NCBI RefSeq assembly: GCF_009932395.1
Contig: NZ_LSRS01000005.1
Span: 330,245-388,899 of the forward strand
Length of the DNA stretch: 58,655 nt
From: Sporotomaculum syntrophicum
GTDB lineage: Bacteria; Bacillota; Desulfotomaculia; Desulfotomaculales; Desulfallaceae
Direction of reading: 5' to 3'
Shown here: positions 7,896 through 16,993 of the stretch, one piece after another
Layout: every line of letters starts with the position of its first letter
How positions within the stretch are numbered: the stretch's first letter is position 1
The notes under the pieces: model-generated
Told to the model about the DNA's origin: nothing
The model's database searches: none
Seen by the model: the letters and a program-made list of their open reading frames with translations, nothing else
Translations under genes and position numbers: made by a program

Positions 7896-8870
7896 ATGGC
7901 GAAAGGAATTTGGGTTTTTGCCGAACAGCTTGGAGGACAGATTAAAAAAGTTTCTTTCGAGCTTTTAAGTGAAGGTCGTAAAGTAGCTGATACACTAGGT
8001 GAAGAGTTGTGCGCAGTTTTAGTGGGTAAAGATGTTGCCGGATTAGCCGCATCCCTTGGTGAATACGGTGCAGATAAAGTATATGTGGCAGAAAATGCTG
8101 CTTTGGAAAATTATACCACTGATGGATACACTAATGTAGTGGCTGATTTAGTTAAACAATATGAGCCCAGCGCGTTATTGCTTGGCTGTACCGTTACTGG
8201 ACGTGATTTGGCTGCACAGGTAGCTCAGCGTTTGGAAACTGGTTTATTGACTGACTGCATTGGTATGGAAGTTGCTGATGGACAGATAGTTTTCACCCGC
8301 CCGTTATATGCTGGTAAAGTTATTGTTAAGGCTAGCGTTCCTGATGCACGGCCTGTTATGGCCACGATCCGTCCCAATACTTTCCCGGTTGCCTCGAATG
8401 CTAAAGCAGCCGAAGTGGTTACCGTTGATGCCAATGTAGGTGAAGTTCGCGCGGCTGTCAAGGAAGTTATTCGTGTGGCCTCCGAACGCCCAGAACTCAC
8501 TGAAGCTGATGCCATTGTCAGCGGCGGTCGCGGCATGAAGGGACCTGAAAACTTTAAGGTTTTAGAAGAACTAGCTGATACGATTGGCGCTGCCGTGGGT
8601 GCTTCCAGAGCTGCTGTTGACGCTGGCTGGATTGCTCAGAGCTTCCAGGTTGGCCAAACTGGTAAGACAGTTTCTCCTATACTTTATGTTGCTTGTGGTA
8701 TTTCCGGTGCCATTCAGCACCTGGCCGGTATGAGCTCCGCCAAGTGCATTGTGGCTATTAATAAAGACGAAGAAGCCAACATCTTTAAAGTAGCCGACTA
8801 TGGTATTGTTGCTGACCTATTTGATGCAGTGCCTGCACTGAAAGAAGAAATTAAAAAAGTTATTGCTTAA
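7896..8870 (+). CDS. etfA: Electron transfer flavoprotein alpha subunit
   Basis: The protein has 324 residues and starts with ATG after AAGGAGGG. The C-terminal FAD-binding domain is clear: VSPILYVACGISGAIQHL, SSAKCIVAINKDEEANIF and ADYGIVADLFDAVPAL. It binds the FAD that passes electrons onward and partners EtfB. No N-terminal ferredoxin-type cysteines are present, so it is the short form. It is followed by a hairpin (8880-8915) and then by the Fe-S oxidoreductase gene on the same strand, suggesting one transcript with partial termination. Confidence 0.95.
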   Translation: MAKGIWVFAEQLGGQIKKVSFELLSEGRKVADTLGEELCAVLVGKDVAGLAASLGEYGADKVYVAENAALENYTTDGYTNVVADLVKQYEPSALLLGCTVTGRDLAAQVAQRLETGLLTDCIGMEVADGQIVFTRPLYAGKVIVKASVPDARPVMATIRPNTFPVASNAKAAEVVTVDANVGEVRAAVKEVIRVASERPELTEADAIVSGGRGMKGPENFKVLEELADTIGAAVGASRAAVDAGWIAQSFQVGQTGKTVSPILYVACGISGAIQHLAGMSSAKCIVAINKDEEANIFKVADYGIVADLFDAVPALKEEIKKVIA

Positions 8871-8879
8871 TAGTTTGTT

Positions 8880-8915
8880 TTTACAGCAGAGTGGTTATTA
8901 CTGCTCTGCTGTAAA
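8880..8915 (+). terminator. Hairpin after etfA, possible attenuating terminator
   Basis: A perfect 12-base inverted repeat, TTTACAGCAGAG (8880-8891) with CTCTGCTGTAAA (8904-8915). The following CTATTATTTGC is only moderately T-rich, so partial termination or an RNA-processing/stability hairpin is more likely than a full stop. Confidence 0.5.
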
Positions 8916-9022
8916 CTATTATTTGCTAAAATATTCGGTCAATTTCGAACAGAGCAGGTGTGTTGACCAAGCTGGTGTCAACACGGAAATATACCGTAAT
9001 AATCGATGAGGTGAAGGGTCAT

Positions 9023-11014
9023 ATGAATATAATTAATATTATTATTTTCTTGGCTTTAGGCCTTTTCGCAGTGTACTCTTTGGTTATGGGTATCAAAGAA
9101 CGCTACGAAAAGTTAGCTATGGCCATGCCTGAAAACAGGTTTGACCAGCCCACGGAAAGATTATGGGGAGCTCTGGGCAACGTGCTGGGGCAAAGAAGGT
9201 TATTGAGAGAACGCGGTGCTGGTATTATGCACGTTTTCATTTTTTGGGGCGTCTCCATTTTCGCCATTGGTCTAGTTTTATATTTTTTAGAAGGTTTATT
9301 CCCTGTAATAAAATTTAACAATCAAATTTTTTACTTATTGATTGATATTTTTGGTATTTTCGGTATTCTTGGTATGGTCATTGCTGGCTGGCGCAGATGG
9401 GTTGCCAAAGTGCCGCGGCTTGATGTAGGTCCTTGGGAAGAGGAAAAGTTAATTGTTGCCTTAACAGTTGGTATTATTTTAATGATTGCAAGTTATTTTA
9501 TCGGTAGTGCTGCTAATGCCGTGGCAACCGGTACAGAAGAACGTTATGCACTAGCTCCGGTAACTGGTTTGTTGGTTAACGCTTTTGCTGGCATGACGGC
9601 AGCAGGGGCCTTGTACCAAGTATTTTACTGGTTAGCAGTTTTACCTGCCTTGGGCTTACTTGTTTTCTTTCGTTATTCCCCTCTAGTGCACCCATTGGCA
9701 GCCCCTCTTAATCTTTATTTCCGTAATTTGCAGCCCCGAGGCGGGCAAATTAAAAAAATAAATCTCGGCGATGAAGATGAAGATGAAGACGAAGATGAAG
9801 ACGAAGATGAAGACGAAGAAATGAATTTTGGTGTAAGTAAAATTACCGATTATACCTGGAAACAGTTGCTGGATTGTTATGCCTGCGCCGAATGTGGCCG
9901 CTGCCAGGATAATTGCCCGGCAAACCTGAGTGGCAAACCTTTATCACCTAAAAAGGTAATCCTTACTTTAAGGGAACATTTACCCAATAAAGGAGATAAC
10001 AAGGCTGATTTACCGGAAGTGGCCGGTGAAATACTCAGTGAAGATGTTATCTGGGCATGTACTAATTGTTATGCTTGCCAAGAACATTGCCCGCAATTAA
10101 ATGAGCATATTAATAAACTCATTGACTTGAGACGTCACCTGGTACTTGACGTCAGTGAGTTTCCCGGAGAAGCACAACTGGCTTTCACAAATATGGAGAG
10201 AAATTCGAATCCCTGGGGTGTTGGTTGGACCACTAGGGGTGATTGGGCCGATGGGCTTGATGTGCCGCTTATGGAGGATAATCCCGACGTTGAATATCTG
10301 TTCTATGTAGGTTGTGCAGGTTCCTTCGATGAACGCATTAAGAATGTAGCCAAATCGATGGTGAAAATAATGCAAGCCGCGGGCGTTAGCTTCGCCATTC
10401 TTGGCAGTGAAGAAAAATGCTGTGGTGATTCAGCCCGTAGGTTGGGTAATGAATATTTATTTAAATCGTTGGTCGATGAAAATATTGAAACAATGAACGG
10501 CTATGGTGTGAAAAAGATTATTACTTGTTGCCCTCACTGCTTTAATTCATTGAAAAACGAGTATCCTCAGTTTGGTGGTAATTATGAGGTCATTCACCAT
10601 ACACAGTTGATTAGTAAGTTAATAGATGAAAAGAAGATTAACTTACAAGGTACCGGTGAAAAGTTAAATCTTACCTATCATGATTCATGTATGCTTGGTC
10701 GTTACAACAATGAATACGATGCACCGCGTAAGATTATTAACAAAATACCTGGTGCTTCATTAAAAGAAATGGAACGCAATAGAAATAAAGCATTTTGCTG
10801 TGGAGCCGGTGGTGGCCGGATGTGGTTGGAAGAGCATGGTACTCGGATTAATGTGATGAGAACCGAACAGGCCTTGGAAACCAATCCAGATCTAGTTGCC
10901 GTTAACTGCCCGTTCTGCCTGACCATGATTGAAGACGGCCTAAAAGATAAGAACCAAGAGGAAAATGTACAGGTTAAAGATATTGCGGAACTTGTTGCTC
11001 GCTATATGCAGTAA
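9023..11014 (+). CDS. Membrane-anchored Fe-S oxidoreductase, HdrD/ETF:menaquinone-oxidoreductase-like
   Basis: I place the start at ATG 9023 (663 residues), because GAGGTGAAGGG lies just before it; an in-frame upstream frame opens at 8960 without a good site. Residues 1-240 hold several hydrophobic segments of the nitrate-reductase-gamma/cytochrome-b type. An acidic linker follows (250-266), then two [4Fe-4S] motifs (C285 onward CYACAECGRCQDNCP; C346 onward CTNCYACQEHCP) and two CCG domains (CCGDSARR near 466, CCGAGGGRM near 592). Proteins of this build sit beside etfAB in syntrophic and sulfate-reducing Firmicutes and are thought to pass electrons from ETF to membrane menaquinone. That role is inferred here from context. 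Confidence 0.85.
   Translation: MNIINIIIFLALGLFAVYSLVMGIKERYEKLAMAMPENRFDQPTERLWGALGNVLGQRRLLRERGAGIMHVFIFWGVSIFAIGLVLYFLEGLFPVIKFNNQIFYLLIDIFGIFGILGMVIAGWRRWVAKVPRLDVGPWEEEKLIVALTVGIILMIASYFIGSAANAVATGTEERYALAPVTGLLVNAFAGMTAAGALYQVFYWLAVLPALGLLVFFRYSPLVHPLAAPLNLYFRNLQPRGGQIKKINLGDEDEDEDEDEDEDEDEEMNFGVSKITDYTWKQLLDCYACAECGRCQDNCPANLSGKPLSPKKVILTLREHLPNKGDNKADLPEVAGEILSEDVIWACTNCYACQEHCPQLNEHINKLIDLRRHLVLDVSEFPGEAQLAFTNMERNSNPWGVGWTTRGDWADGLDVPLMEDNPDVEYLFYVGCAGSFDERIKNVAKSMVKIMQAAGVSFAILGSEEKCCGDSARRLGNEYLFKSLVDENIETMNGYGVKKIITCCPHCFNSLKNEYPQFGGNYEVIHHTQLISKLIDEKKINLQGTGEKLNLTYHDSCMLGRYNNEYDAPRKIINKIPGASLKEMERNRNKAFCCGAGGGRMWLEEHGTRINVMRTEQALETNPDLVAVNCPFCLTMIEDGLKDKNQEENVQVKDIAELVARYMQ
9770..9820 (+). 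repeat. Hexamer repeat GATGAA/GACGAA coding a 16-residue Asp-Glu run
   Basis: Eight in-frame copies of a 6-base unit (five GATGAA, three GACGAA) plus GAA encode alternating Asp-Glu between the membrane part and the Fe-S part of the oxidoreductase. Changes in copy number would keep the reading frame. Confidence 0.9.
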
Positions 11015-11030
11015 AAAAAGCAGTTTTAAG

Positions 11031-11071
11031 TTTAAGCCAGCGGAGCATTTTACGCTGGCTTAAATATTTTT
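11031..11071 (+). terminator. Intrinsic terminator after the Fe-S oxidoreductase gene
   Basis: A perfect 12-base stem, TTTAAGCCAGCG (11031-11042) with CGCTGGCTTAAA (11053-11064), followed by TATTTTTG. It begins 17 bases after the stop codon. Confidence 0.8.
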
Positions 11072-11294
11072 GAAATTGTTTATATGCTAGAAAATATTAA
11101 TTTGAATATAATAGAAACAATACATTCAGTTTTCAAATATTAAAAATATTTTATATATTGGAAATTAACCGGAAGGAGTTATATGTTTTTTGTAGTAACT
11201 AAATAATAAATAGATTAATCAAGCAATAAACTTTTTTAAGGAACCATTGATGATTATATAAAAGGCAGGCAGTCACGGAGTATTTGGATATAAG

Positions 11295-11322
11295 TTGACA
11301 TAACATTAATATAGTCTATAAT
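11295..11322 (+). promoter_or_regulatory. Near-consensus sigma-A promoter for the thiolase-hbd-crt operon
   Basis: TTGACA and TATAAT, both perfect hexamers, are 16 bases apart. The predicted start near 11329 gives a leader of about 315 bases before the thiolase gene. The rest of 11072-11643 is AT-rich and non-coding apart from the repeat listed next. Confidence 0.7.
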
Positions 11323-11372
11323 CTAGTTACACCAATTATTGAAGTGTGGCTAGTACTATGGTTAATAAAATG

Positions 11373-11449
11373 TTATTAAATTAGTATAAATAAGAGGTTT
11401 CAATTAGGAGTATGTTCATAGTTAAATGCTTATTGAAATTAGTATAAAT
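11373..11449 (+). repeat. Imperfect direct repeat in the thiolase leader
   Basis: TTATTAAATTAGTATAAAT (11373-11391) recurs as TTATTGAAATTAGTATAAAT (11430-11449). Similarity extends upstream (ATGGTTAA versus ATAGTTAA). Both copies lie downstream of the predicted promoter. This could be a local duplication or tandem protein-binding sites. Confidence 0.5.
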
Positions 11450-11643
11450 TGGTCTCTATACAGATATGGTTCTGCAATTAAATAAATAACCAATGATAAA
11501 AATAGTATGTTGTATTGTAGCTATTATTTTACTATAACAGTTATAACAATGATTAATTAACTAAGACTGGAGGGAGGGCAGAATTAAATTTTTATTATCA
11601 ACTGTATTTTAAAAATAAAAAAAATTGAGAGGGGTAGATATTA

Positions 11644-12825
11644 ATGAACGAAGCCGTAATTGTAGGTTCAGCTCGTACAGCAGTAGGTTCCTACGGAGGG
11701 TCACTGGCGAATATAAGCGCTGCAGACTTGGGTTCTATTGTTATTGCGGAAGCTCTCCGCAGAGCAGGTGTTGCTCCTAATCAGGTGGACGAAGTAATTA
11801 TGGGTAATGTTGTGCAGGCCGGTTTAGGACAAAACCCGGCTCGTCAAGCATCTGTAAAAGCGGGTATACCTGTTGAAATACCTGCCTGGACATTAAATAT
11901 TGTATGCGGATCAGGTTTAAAAACAGTTGCCACAGCTGCTCAGATGATTTGCGCTGGTGAAGCCGATATAATCGTGGCCGGAGGTACTGAAAACATGTCT
12001 ACGGCCCCTTATCTGGTACCAAAGGCCCGCTGGGGTTACCGCATGGGCGATGCTAAATTGGTAGATACAATGATTAAAGACGGCTTATGGTGTGCATTTG
12101 GCGATGTGCATATGGGCATAACTGCAGAGAATGTTGCAGAAAAATATGGTATTACAAGAGAAGAGCAGGATATTTTTTCAGTTGGCAGTCAACAGAAGGC
12201 TATCGCAGCTATTGACGCAGGGCGTTTCAAAGATGAAATAGTACCTGTTCAGGTGCCCTCTAAAAAAGGTGAACCTGTATACTTTGATACTGATGAGTTC
12301 CCGCGCCGTGGCACTACACTTGAAGCGCTGTCTAAGTTAAAACCTGCTTTTAAAAAGGATGGCACTGTAACAGCTGGTAATGCATCAGGTATTAACGATT
12401 CAGCGGCTGCCGTGGTAGTCATGTCTGCTAATAAAGCGGCTGAGCTAGGTATAAAACCTTTATTTGCCATTCGGTCGTCAGCGACCGCCGGTGTTGAACC
12501 TGCATATATGGGGACGGGGCCGATTCCAGCCAGTAAAAAAGCGCTCTCTAAGGCCGGTATTACTGTTGCAGACCTAGATCTAATCGAGGCTAACGAAGCA
12601 TTTGCGGCCCAGTCACTGGCAGTAGTTAGAGGGCTGGACCTGCCCGTGGATAAAACAAATGTTAATGGCGGTGCCATTGCCATTGGACATCCCATTGGCG
12701 CCAGCGGTACCAGAATATTAATTACCCTTATGCATGAAATGAAACGGCGGAACAGCAAGTACGGTTTAGCAACGTTATGTATTGGTGGCGGGCAAGGTGT
12801 AGCTCTGGTGGTCGAAAATATATAA
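11644..12825 (+). CDS. thlA: Acetyl-CoA acetyltransferase (thiolase)
   Basis: The 393 residues are the standard length for biosynthetic/degradative thiolases. The nucleophilic cysteine is C88 in NIVCGSGLK, the histidine lies in [16 protein letters not shown], and the second cysteine in [10 protein letters not shown]. It interconverts two acetyl-CoA and acetoacetyl-CoA plus CoA. It heads an operon with hbd and crt (67- and 22-base gaps). With the upstream acyl-CoA dehydrogenase this completes the C4 acyl-CoA cycle. Direction (butyrate formation or oxidation) is not determined by sequence. Confidence 0.93.
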   Translation: MNEAVIVGSARTAVGSYGGSLANISAADLGSIVIAEALRRAGVAPNQVDEVIMGNVVQAGLGQNPARQASVKAGIPVEIPAWTLNIVCGSGLKTVATAAQMICAGEADIIVAGGTENMSTAPYLVPKARWGYRMGDAKLVDTMIKDGLWCAFGDVHMGITAENVAEKYGITREEQDIFSVGSQQKAIAAIDAGRFKDEIVPVQVPSKKGEPVYFDTDEFPRRGTTLEALSKLKPAFKKDGTVTAGNASGINDSAAAVVVMSANKAAELGIKPLFAIRSSATAGVEPAYMGTGPIPASKKALSKAGITVADLDLIEANEAFAAQSLAVVRGLDLPVDKTNVNGGAIAIGHPIGASGTRILITLMHEMKRRNSKYGLATLCIGGGQGVALVVENI

Positions 12826-12892
12826 GTTGGTTTAGCTTTCATAATAATTACCCCGTATTTTTAAAATTAACACATACATTGGAGGTGTTAAT

Positions 12893-13747
12893 ATGGAAAT
12901 TAATAAAATAATGATTATTGGTGCAGGGCAAATGGGCTCTGGTATTGCTCAGGTAGCAGCTGTAGCTGGATTAGAAATTGTATTGAACGATATTAAAGAC
13001 GAATTTGTAAATAAGGGTATTGGTGTTATCGAGAAGAACCTTAAACGTGAGGTAAGCAAAGGGAAGTTGGACGAGGCTGGTAAGGAAGCAATATTGAAGC
13101 GCATAACGCCATCCACAAGTATTACGGATGCTAGTGATGTAGATCTGGTTGTGGAAGCAGCTGTAGAGAATATGGAAATTAAAAGCAAAATTTTTCGTGA
13201 TTTAGATGAAATTACACCACAGCATGCAATATTAGCCACCAATACTTCTTCTTTGCCTATTACTGAAATAGCCGCTGTAACCAAGCGCCCGGAAAAGGTT
13301 ATTGGCATGCACTTTATGAATCCAGTGCCGGTAATGAAGCTTATAGAAGTTATACGTGGGCTGGCTACGAGTGACGATACTTTTAACATTGTAAAAGAAC
13401 TTAGTGAGCGGATGAAAAAGGTGCCTGTGGAAGTAAACGACTCCCCCGGTTTTGTTCTTAACCGGGTGTTAATCCCCATGATTAACGAAGCTATATATTG
13501 TGTGCATGAAGGGATTGCCACCCCTGAAGCGGTAGACCAAAATATGAAACTAGGTGCTAACCATCCCATGGGACCGTTAGCATTGGCAGATTTAATCGGG
13601 TTGGATACGTGCCTTTCCATTATGCAAGTGCTGCATGAAGGTCTTGGTGACAGCAAGTATCGCCCCTGCCCACTCCTGCGCAAATATGTGGCTGCTGGCT
13701 GGTTGGGCAGAAAAACCGGACGCGGTTTTTATGTGTATGATAAATAA
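12893..13747 (+). CDS. hbd: 3-hydroxybutyryl-CoA dehydrogenase
   Basis: The 284-residue single-function enzyme starts at ATG behind GGAGGTG. The Rossmann motif [14 protein letters not shown] lies at residues 9-22. [14 protein letters not shown] carries the catalytic histidine, and [12 protein letters not shown] plus the C-terminal [12 protein letters not shown] and [13 protein letters not shown] are hallmarks of the family. It oxidises 3-hydroxybutyryl-CoA to acetoacetyl-CoA with NAD(P). It lies between thiolase and crotonase in one operon. Confidence 0.95.
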   Translation: MEINKIMIIGAGQMGSGIAQVAAVAGLEIVLNDIKDEFVNKGIGVIEKNLKREVSKGKLDEAGKEAILKRITPSTSITDASDVDLVVEAAVENMEIKSKIFRDLDEITPQHAILATNTSSLPITEIAAVTKRPEKVIGMHFMNPVPVMKLIEVIRGLATSDDTFNIVKELSERMKKVPVEVNDSPGFVLNRVLIPMINEAIYCVHEGIATPEAVDQNMKLGANHPMGPLALADLIGLDTCLSIMQVLHEGLGDSKYRPCPLLRKYVAAGWLGRKTGRGFYVYDK

Positions 13748-13769
13748 ATAATACCGCAGGAGGTTTGCT

Positions 13770-14552
13770 ATGGGTTGGAATAATATTTTATTAGAAAAAG
13801 AAAATGAAATTGCGGTATTGACCATAAATAGGCCAGATGTTCTCAACGCCCTGGATGCGGAAACTTTACAAGAAATCGGTACGGCAATGGATCAGCTGGA
13901 TAACGATAATGAGGTTAGAGTGGTAATTTTAACGGGTGCAGGATCTAAAGCATTTGTGGCTGGGGCTGATATTGCCTACATGCAAAAGCTTACACCGATG
14001 GAGGCAAAAAACTTTTCTCGTATTGGACAAAAGGCATTCAGTAAGATTGAAAATCTGTCTAAACCGGTGATTGCTGCAATTAATGGATTTGCCCTGGGTG
14101 GCGGTTGTGAACTGGCCATGGCCTGTGACATTCGCATCGCATCTGATAATGCGAAACTTGGTCAACCTGAAGTTAGTCTGGGTATAAATGCCGGTTTTGG
14201 CGCGACGCAACGGTTACCCAGATTGGTGAATCCCGGTATAGCAAAAGAAATGTTATTCACTGGTGATTATTTTAGTGCTGAGAGGGCTAAAAGCATAGGT
14301 TTGGTAAATGATGTGGTACCTGCCGCTGAATTGATGAAATACTGTATGAATATGGCAAAGCGCATTGCTGCTCGAGCTCCAATAGCAGTTCAACTGACCA
14401 AGGAAGCGATAAATGACGGTCTTGAAATGGACCTGGAAAAAGGATTTATACATGAGGCTGATATTTTCGGAGTTGCATTTTCTACGGAAGATAGGGATGA
14501 AGGGTTTGCTTCATACTTAGATAAAAGAAAGCCTGAATTCAAAGGAAAATAA
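13770..14552 (+). CDS. crt: Enoyl-CoA hydratase (crotonase)
   Basis: The 260-residue protein starts with ATG after GCAGGAGG. The oxyanion-hole segments AFVAGADIAYMQ and NGFALGGGCELAMACD are present, and the two expected catalytic glutamates fall in GGGCELAMA and GQPEVSLGI. It hydrates crotonyl-CoA to 3-hydroxybutyryl-CoA. It is the last gene of the thlA-hbd-crt operon and is followed by a strong hairpin. Confidence 0.94.
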   Translation: MGWNNILLEKENEIAVLTINRPDVLNALDAETLQEIGTAMDQLDNDNEVRVVILTGAGSKAFVAGADIAYMQKLTPMEAKNFSRIGQKAFSKIENLSKPVIAAINGFALGGGCELAMACDIRIASDNAKLGQPEVSLGINAGFGATQRLPRLVNPGIAKEMLFTGDYFSAERAKSIGLVNDVVPAAELMKYCMNMAKRIAARAPIAVQLTKEAINDGLEMDLEKGFIHEADIFGVAFSTEDRDEGFASYLDKRKPEFKGK

Positions 14553-14612
14553 AAAACGACGTTCGTAATAAAGACACTTAAAAAGCTTTATTTCATAAAA
14601 TTTAAGTGCGCA

Positions 14613-14658
14613 AAAAAAGACGATTCGCATTCAATTTTTGAATGCTGAATCGTCTTTT
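14613..14658. terminator. Bidirectional intrinsic terminator after crt
   Basis: A long stem (AAAAGACGATTC and CATTCA on the left, TGAATG and GAATCGTCTTTT on the right) closes a short AT loop. The minus strand ends in seven T, the plus strand in four T followed by AAGTTTTAT. It probably stops crt transcription and any transcript from the right. Confidence 0.75.
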
Positions 14659-14998
14659 AAGTTTTATACATTTGCGTTTATCGCTTTAACAGCATTAGTT
14701 TTAGGAGTCGTTTGATTTTTACTGAATATAGCCATTTCACCATGCAATTTCATGCCGATTAGACTTGTAAATGATGCCACGCCATACCTGTAGCACATTG
14801 CACGGTTAAACAGGTGTTTTTTCTTTCTAGGACATACCATTATATGTGGCAATTTTTGTACAGGCAAGACTATCAGCTATGTAACTTACAAGGTAGCGGA
14901 AACAACACACTTCGGCATTGCTTTCGTCTATTTTTGTAATTTTAAAATTAGATATGTTATAATAAAAAACAGTTATTGAATATAAAGATGGTGAAAAT
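14659..14998. other. Intergenic region with a weak minus-strand open frame
   Basis: A minus-strand frame (14664-14867, up to 67 residues) stops six bases before the bidirectional terminator, whose better T-run serves the minus strand. No Shine-Dalgarno precedes any of its starts and the product resembles nothing I know, so I do not call a gene. A miaB promoter lies at the right. Confidence 0.3.
14934..14963 (+). promoter_or_regulatory. Predicted promoter of miaB
   Basis: TTGTAA and TATAAT are 18 bases apart, with an extended -10 TG (ATGTTATAAT). Predicted transcription starts about 30 bases before the TTG start codon. Confidence 0.6.
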
Positions 14999-16321
14999 TT
15001 GAAAAAGTATCTTATTATTACATTTGGCTGTCAAATGAATGAACACGATTCCGAGTTAATAGCTGGTATGCTGGAGAATAAAGGATATTTTCTTGCCGAG
15101 GGCCAAAATGATGCAGATATAATTGTGTTAAATACCTGTTGCGTTCGAGAAACTGCTGAAAATAAGGTATTTGGGCTGTTGGGCAGGCTAGGCAAGCTAA
15201 AAAAACAAAAACCTCATTTAATTATCGCGATGGGTGGATGTATGAGCCAGCAGGAGCATATTGCAACAAAAATAAAGCAGCGTTTTAAGTATGTAGATAT
15301 CCTGTTTGGTACACATAATATACATATGCTGCCGGATTTAATCGACCAGGCAGAGGAACAAAAAAAACAAGTTATTGATATCTGGTCTGAGCGAAAAGAT
15401 ATTCAAGAAGGGCTAACAGTTAAGCGTTTTCAAGGTTTTCGCGCTTGGGTTAGTATTATGTTCGGGTGCAACAATTTTTGTACCTATTGCATAGTTCCAT
15501 ATGTAAGGGGTAGAGAAAAAAGTAGACAACCTGAGGATATTATTAAAGAAATTAAAGAATTGGTAAACAATGGCTATTGCGAGGTGACATTACTCGGGCA
15601 AAATGTTAATTCTTATGGCAAAGATTTTAACCCAGTTATAGATTTTTCTGATTTACTGATCAAGATAAATGCTATCGATGGCTTAAAAAGAATTCGCTAT
15701 ATGACTTCTCACCCTAAAGATTTTAGTGACAAACTGATTATGACTATTGCGCAATTAAATAAAATATGTGAACATATTCATCTGCCTGTACAGTCGGGCA
15801 GCAACAAAATATTAAGGAAAATGAACCGGGGTTATACCAGGGAAGACTACCTGAAATTAGTGAAAAAAATCCGTACTGCTGTGCCTAATGTATCATTAAC
15901 TACCGACATAATTGTAGGTTTTCCTGGAGAAACAGACGATGATTTTTCAGATACTATTGATTTAATAAAAGATGTAGAATTTGATAGCGCCTTTACCTTT
16001 ATTTATAATAAAAGGCAGGGAACCCCTGCGGCTGCTATGGAAGAACAGATTCCAGATTCAGTAAAGATATCTAGAATAGAGAAGCTCATTGCATTACAAA
16101 ATGAAATCAGTTTACGCAGAAACAATATGGAAGTGAGTAAAACACATCTCTGTCTAGTCGAGGGACCGAGCAAAACTAATGCGAATTTAATGAGTGCCAG
16201 GACAAGTACAAACAAAATTGTGATTTTTCAAGGTAATAAAGAGCTGGTGGGTAGCTTGGTGCTGTTGCGTATTACCGGGTACGGTCTTACTCATCTTGAG
16301 GGAGAAGTTATATCAGAGTAA
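14999..16321 (+). CDS. miaB: tRNA-2-methylthio-N6-dimethylallyladenosine synthase MiaB
   Basis: The 440-residue protein has a TTG start after GGTGA. The N-terminal UPF0004 domain has the three auxiliary-cluster cysteines (C11, C46 or C47, C81). The radical SAM motif is C157-C161-C164 in GCNNFCTYCIVP, and a C-terminal TRAM domain ends the protein. It adds the 2-methylthio group to i6A37 of tRNAs reading UNN codons. The partner isopentenyl transferase gene, miaA, lies 8 kb downstream in the same gene cluster. Confidence 0.93.
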   Translation: MKKYLIITFGCQMNEHDSELIAGMLENKGYFLAEGQNDADIIVLNTCCVRETAENKVFGLLGRLGKLKKQKPHLIIAMGGCMSQQEHIATKIKQRFKYVDILFGTHNIHMLPDLIDQAEEQKKQVIDIWSERKDIQEGLTVKRFQGFRAWVSIMFGCNNFCTYCIVPYVRGREKSRQPEDIIKEIKELVNNGYCEVTLLGQNVNSYGKDFNPVIDFSDLLIKINAIDGLKRIRYMTSHPKDFSDKLIMTIAQLNKICEHIHLPVQSGSNKILRKMNRGYTREDYLKLVKKIRTAVPNVSLTTDIIVGFPGETDDDFSDTIDLIKDVEFDSAFTFIYNKRQGTPAAAMEEQIPDSVKISRIEKLIALQNEISLRRNNMEVSKTHLCLVEGPSKTNANLMSARTSTNKIVIFQGNKELVGSLVLLRITGYGLTHLEGEVISE

Positions 16322-16382
16322 GTACATATGTGGAAGTAAAGCTTTAAAATAATTAACGGAATTACTAAACGTAATGGGCAAA

Positions 16383-16433
16383 GTACTGAAAACGCGCCTA
16401 TTCGGTGTCCACTCTGCGTGTGCTTTTCAGTAC
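16383..16433. repeat. Inverted repeat between miaB and mutS
   Basis: GTACTGAAAA (16383-16392) and TTTTCAGTAC (16424-16433) form a perfect 10-base inverted repeat with a GC-rich interior that pairs further (CGC with GTG-like bases). No T-run follows. It may belong to the degraded mobile remnant next to it. Confidence 0.45.
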
Positions 16434-16467
16434 GTTATCCTTAGCTCTTTCCATAAAATAGCAAGCA

Positions 16468-16774
16468 TTACTTTCTAAATACAAATAAGCTATCTGTTGG
16501 ATGGCTTAAAAAGTCTTGATATACAGAAATCAAAACGCTCCCATAGTTTTTTATATGACCTATCCTCTTAAGGATATTGTAAATAGCTGTTAGGAGCATT
16601 TTAGCAATGCAATGATTGCCTGATTCTAACCAAGAGTTATTTAAGCTTTAAATAGCGTTTACGGATTTCTGAATACTTTAGTTTTTTATTACATCGGTCA
16701 CATTGTTCCAAAGTGGTTTTATGTAACAACCAGCTTTTTCTGGACAATCCTTTGATTTTTGTTATTTCAAGAGT
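16468..16774 (-). pseudogene. Eroded C-terminal fragment of an IS110-like transposase
   Basis: On the minus strand one frame reads TLEITKIKGLSRKSWLL, later KYSEIRKRYLKLK then a stop. The next frame continues SGNHCIAKMLLTAIYNILKR and ends at 16468. Joined by a frameshift these match the layout of IS110/IS116 C-terminal regions (a helix-turn segment around TK-x-GS-x-x-LRW, then RxxKLKxRxGxxxAxAxxLLxxIYxxLK). There is no start and no N-terminal part. This fills much of the 669-base gap between miaB and mutS. The remaining sequence to 16960 has no convincing gene. The family assignment rests on pattern resemblance only. Confidence 0.45.
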
Positions 16775-16964
16775 TGGAGAAGGTTATAGAGGAGATTAAT
16801 AGAATGTTCTTCAGGCTGTAAGTGAAAATGAATCTTACGTTGATGATTGCGGCTCCCTCTAGCGACGCGTTTGCACTCACTGAACAAGGAGAACCCCTGC
16901 GTTATTGCGCTGGGTTTTATTATTGATTGAGATTGATTTGTACTCGAATGATTAAATTTCTTTA

Positions 16965-16973
16965 TGTTATAAT
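16965..16973 (+). promoter_or_regulatory. Extended -10 element of mutS
   Basis: TGTTATAAT has the TGnTATAAT form; the -35 region is poor. Transcription would begin near 16980, giving a leader of only about 14 bases that consists essentially of the ribosome binding site. Confidence 0.5.
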
Positions 16974-16993
16974 ATTCCCGGGAGGGGTATTTG

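Noticed and set aside
9770-9820. Short regular repeats considered as CRISPR-like
   Set aside because: The 6-base units are contiguous and coding, without spacers; no cas genes occur in the window.
12949-13683. Long open frame on the minus strand (244 codons) opposite hbd
   Set aside because: It lies entirely antisense to a well-supported dehydrogenase gene, has low-complexity Ser/Ile-rich composition and no ribosome site.
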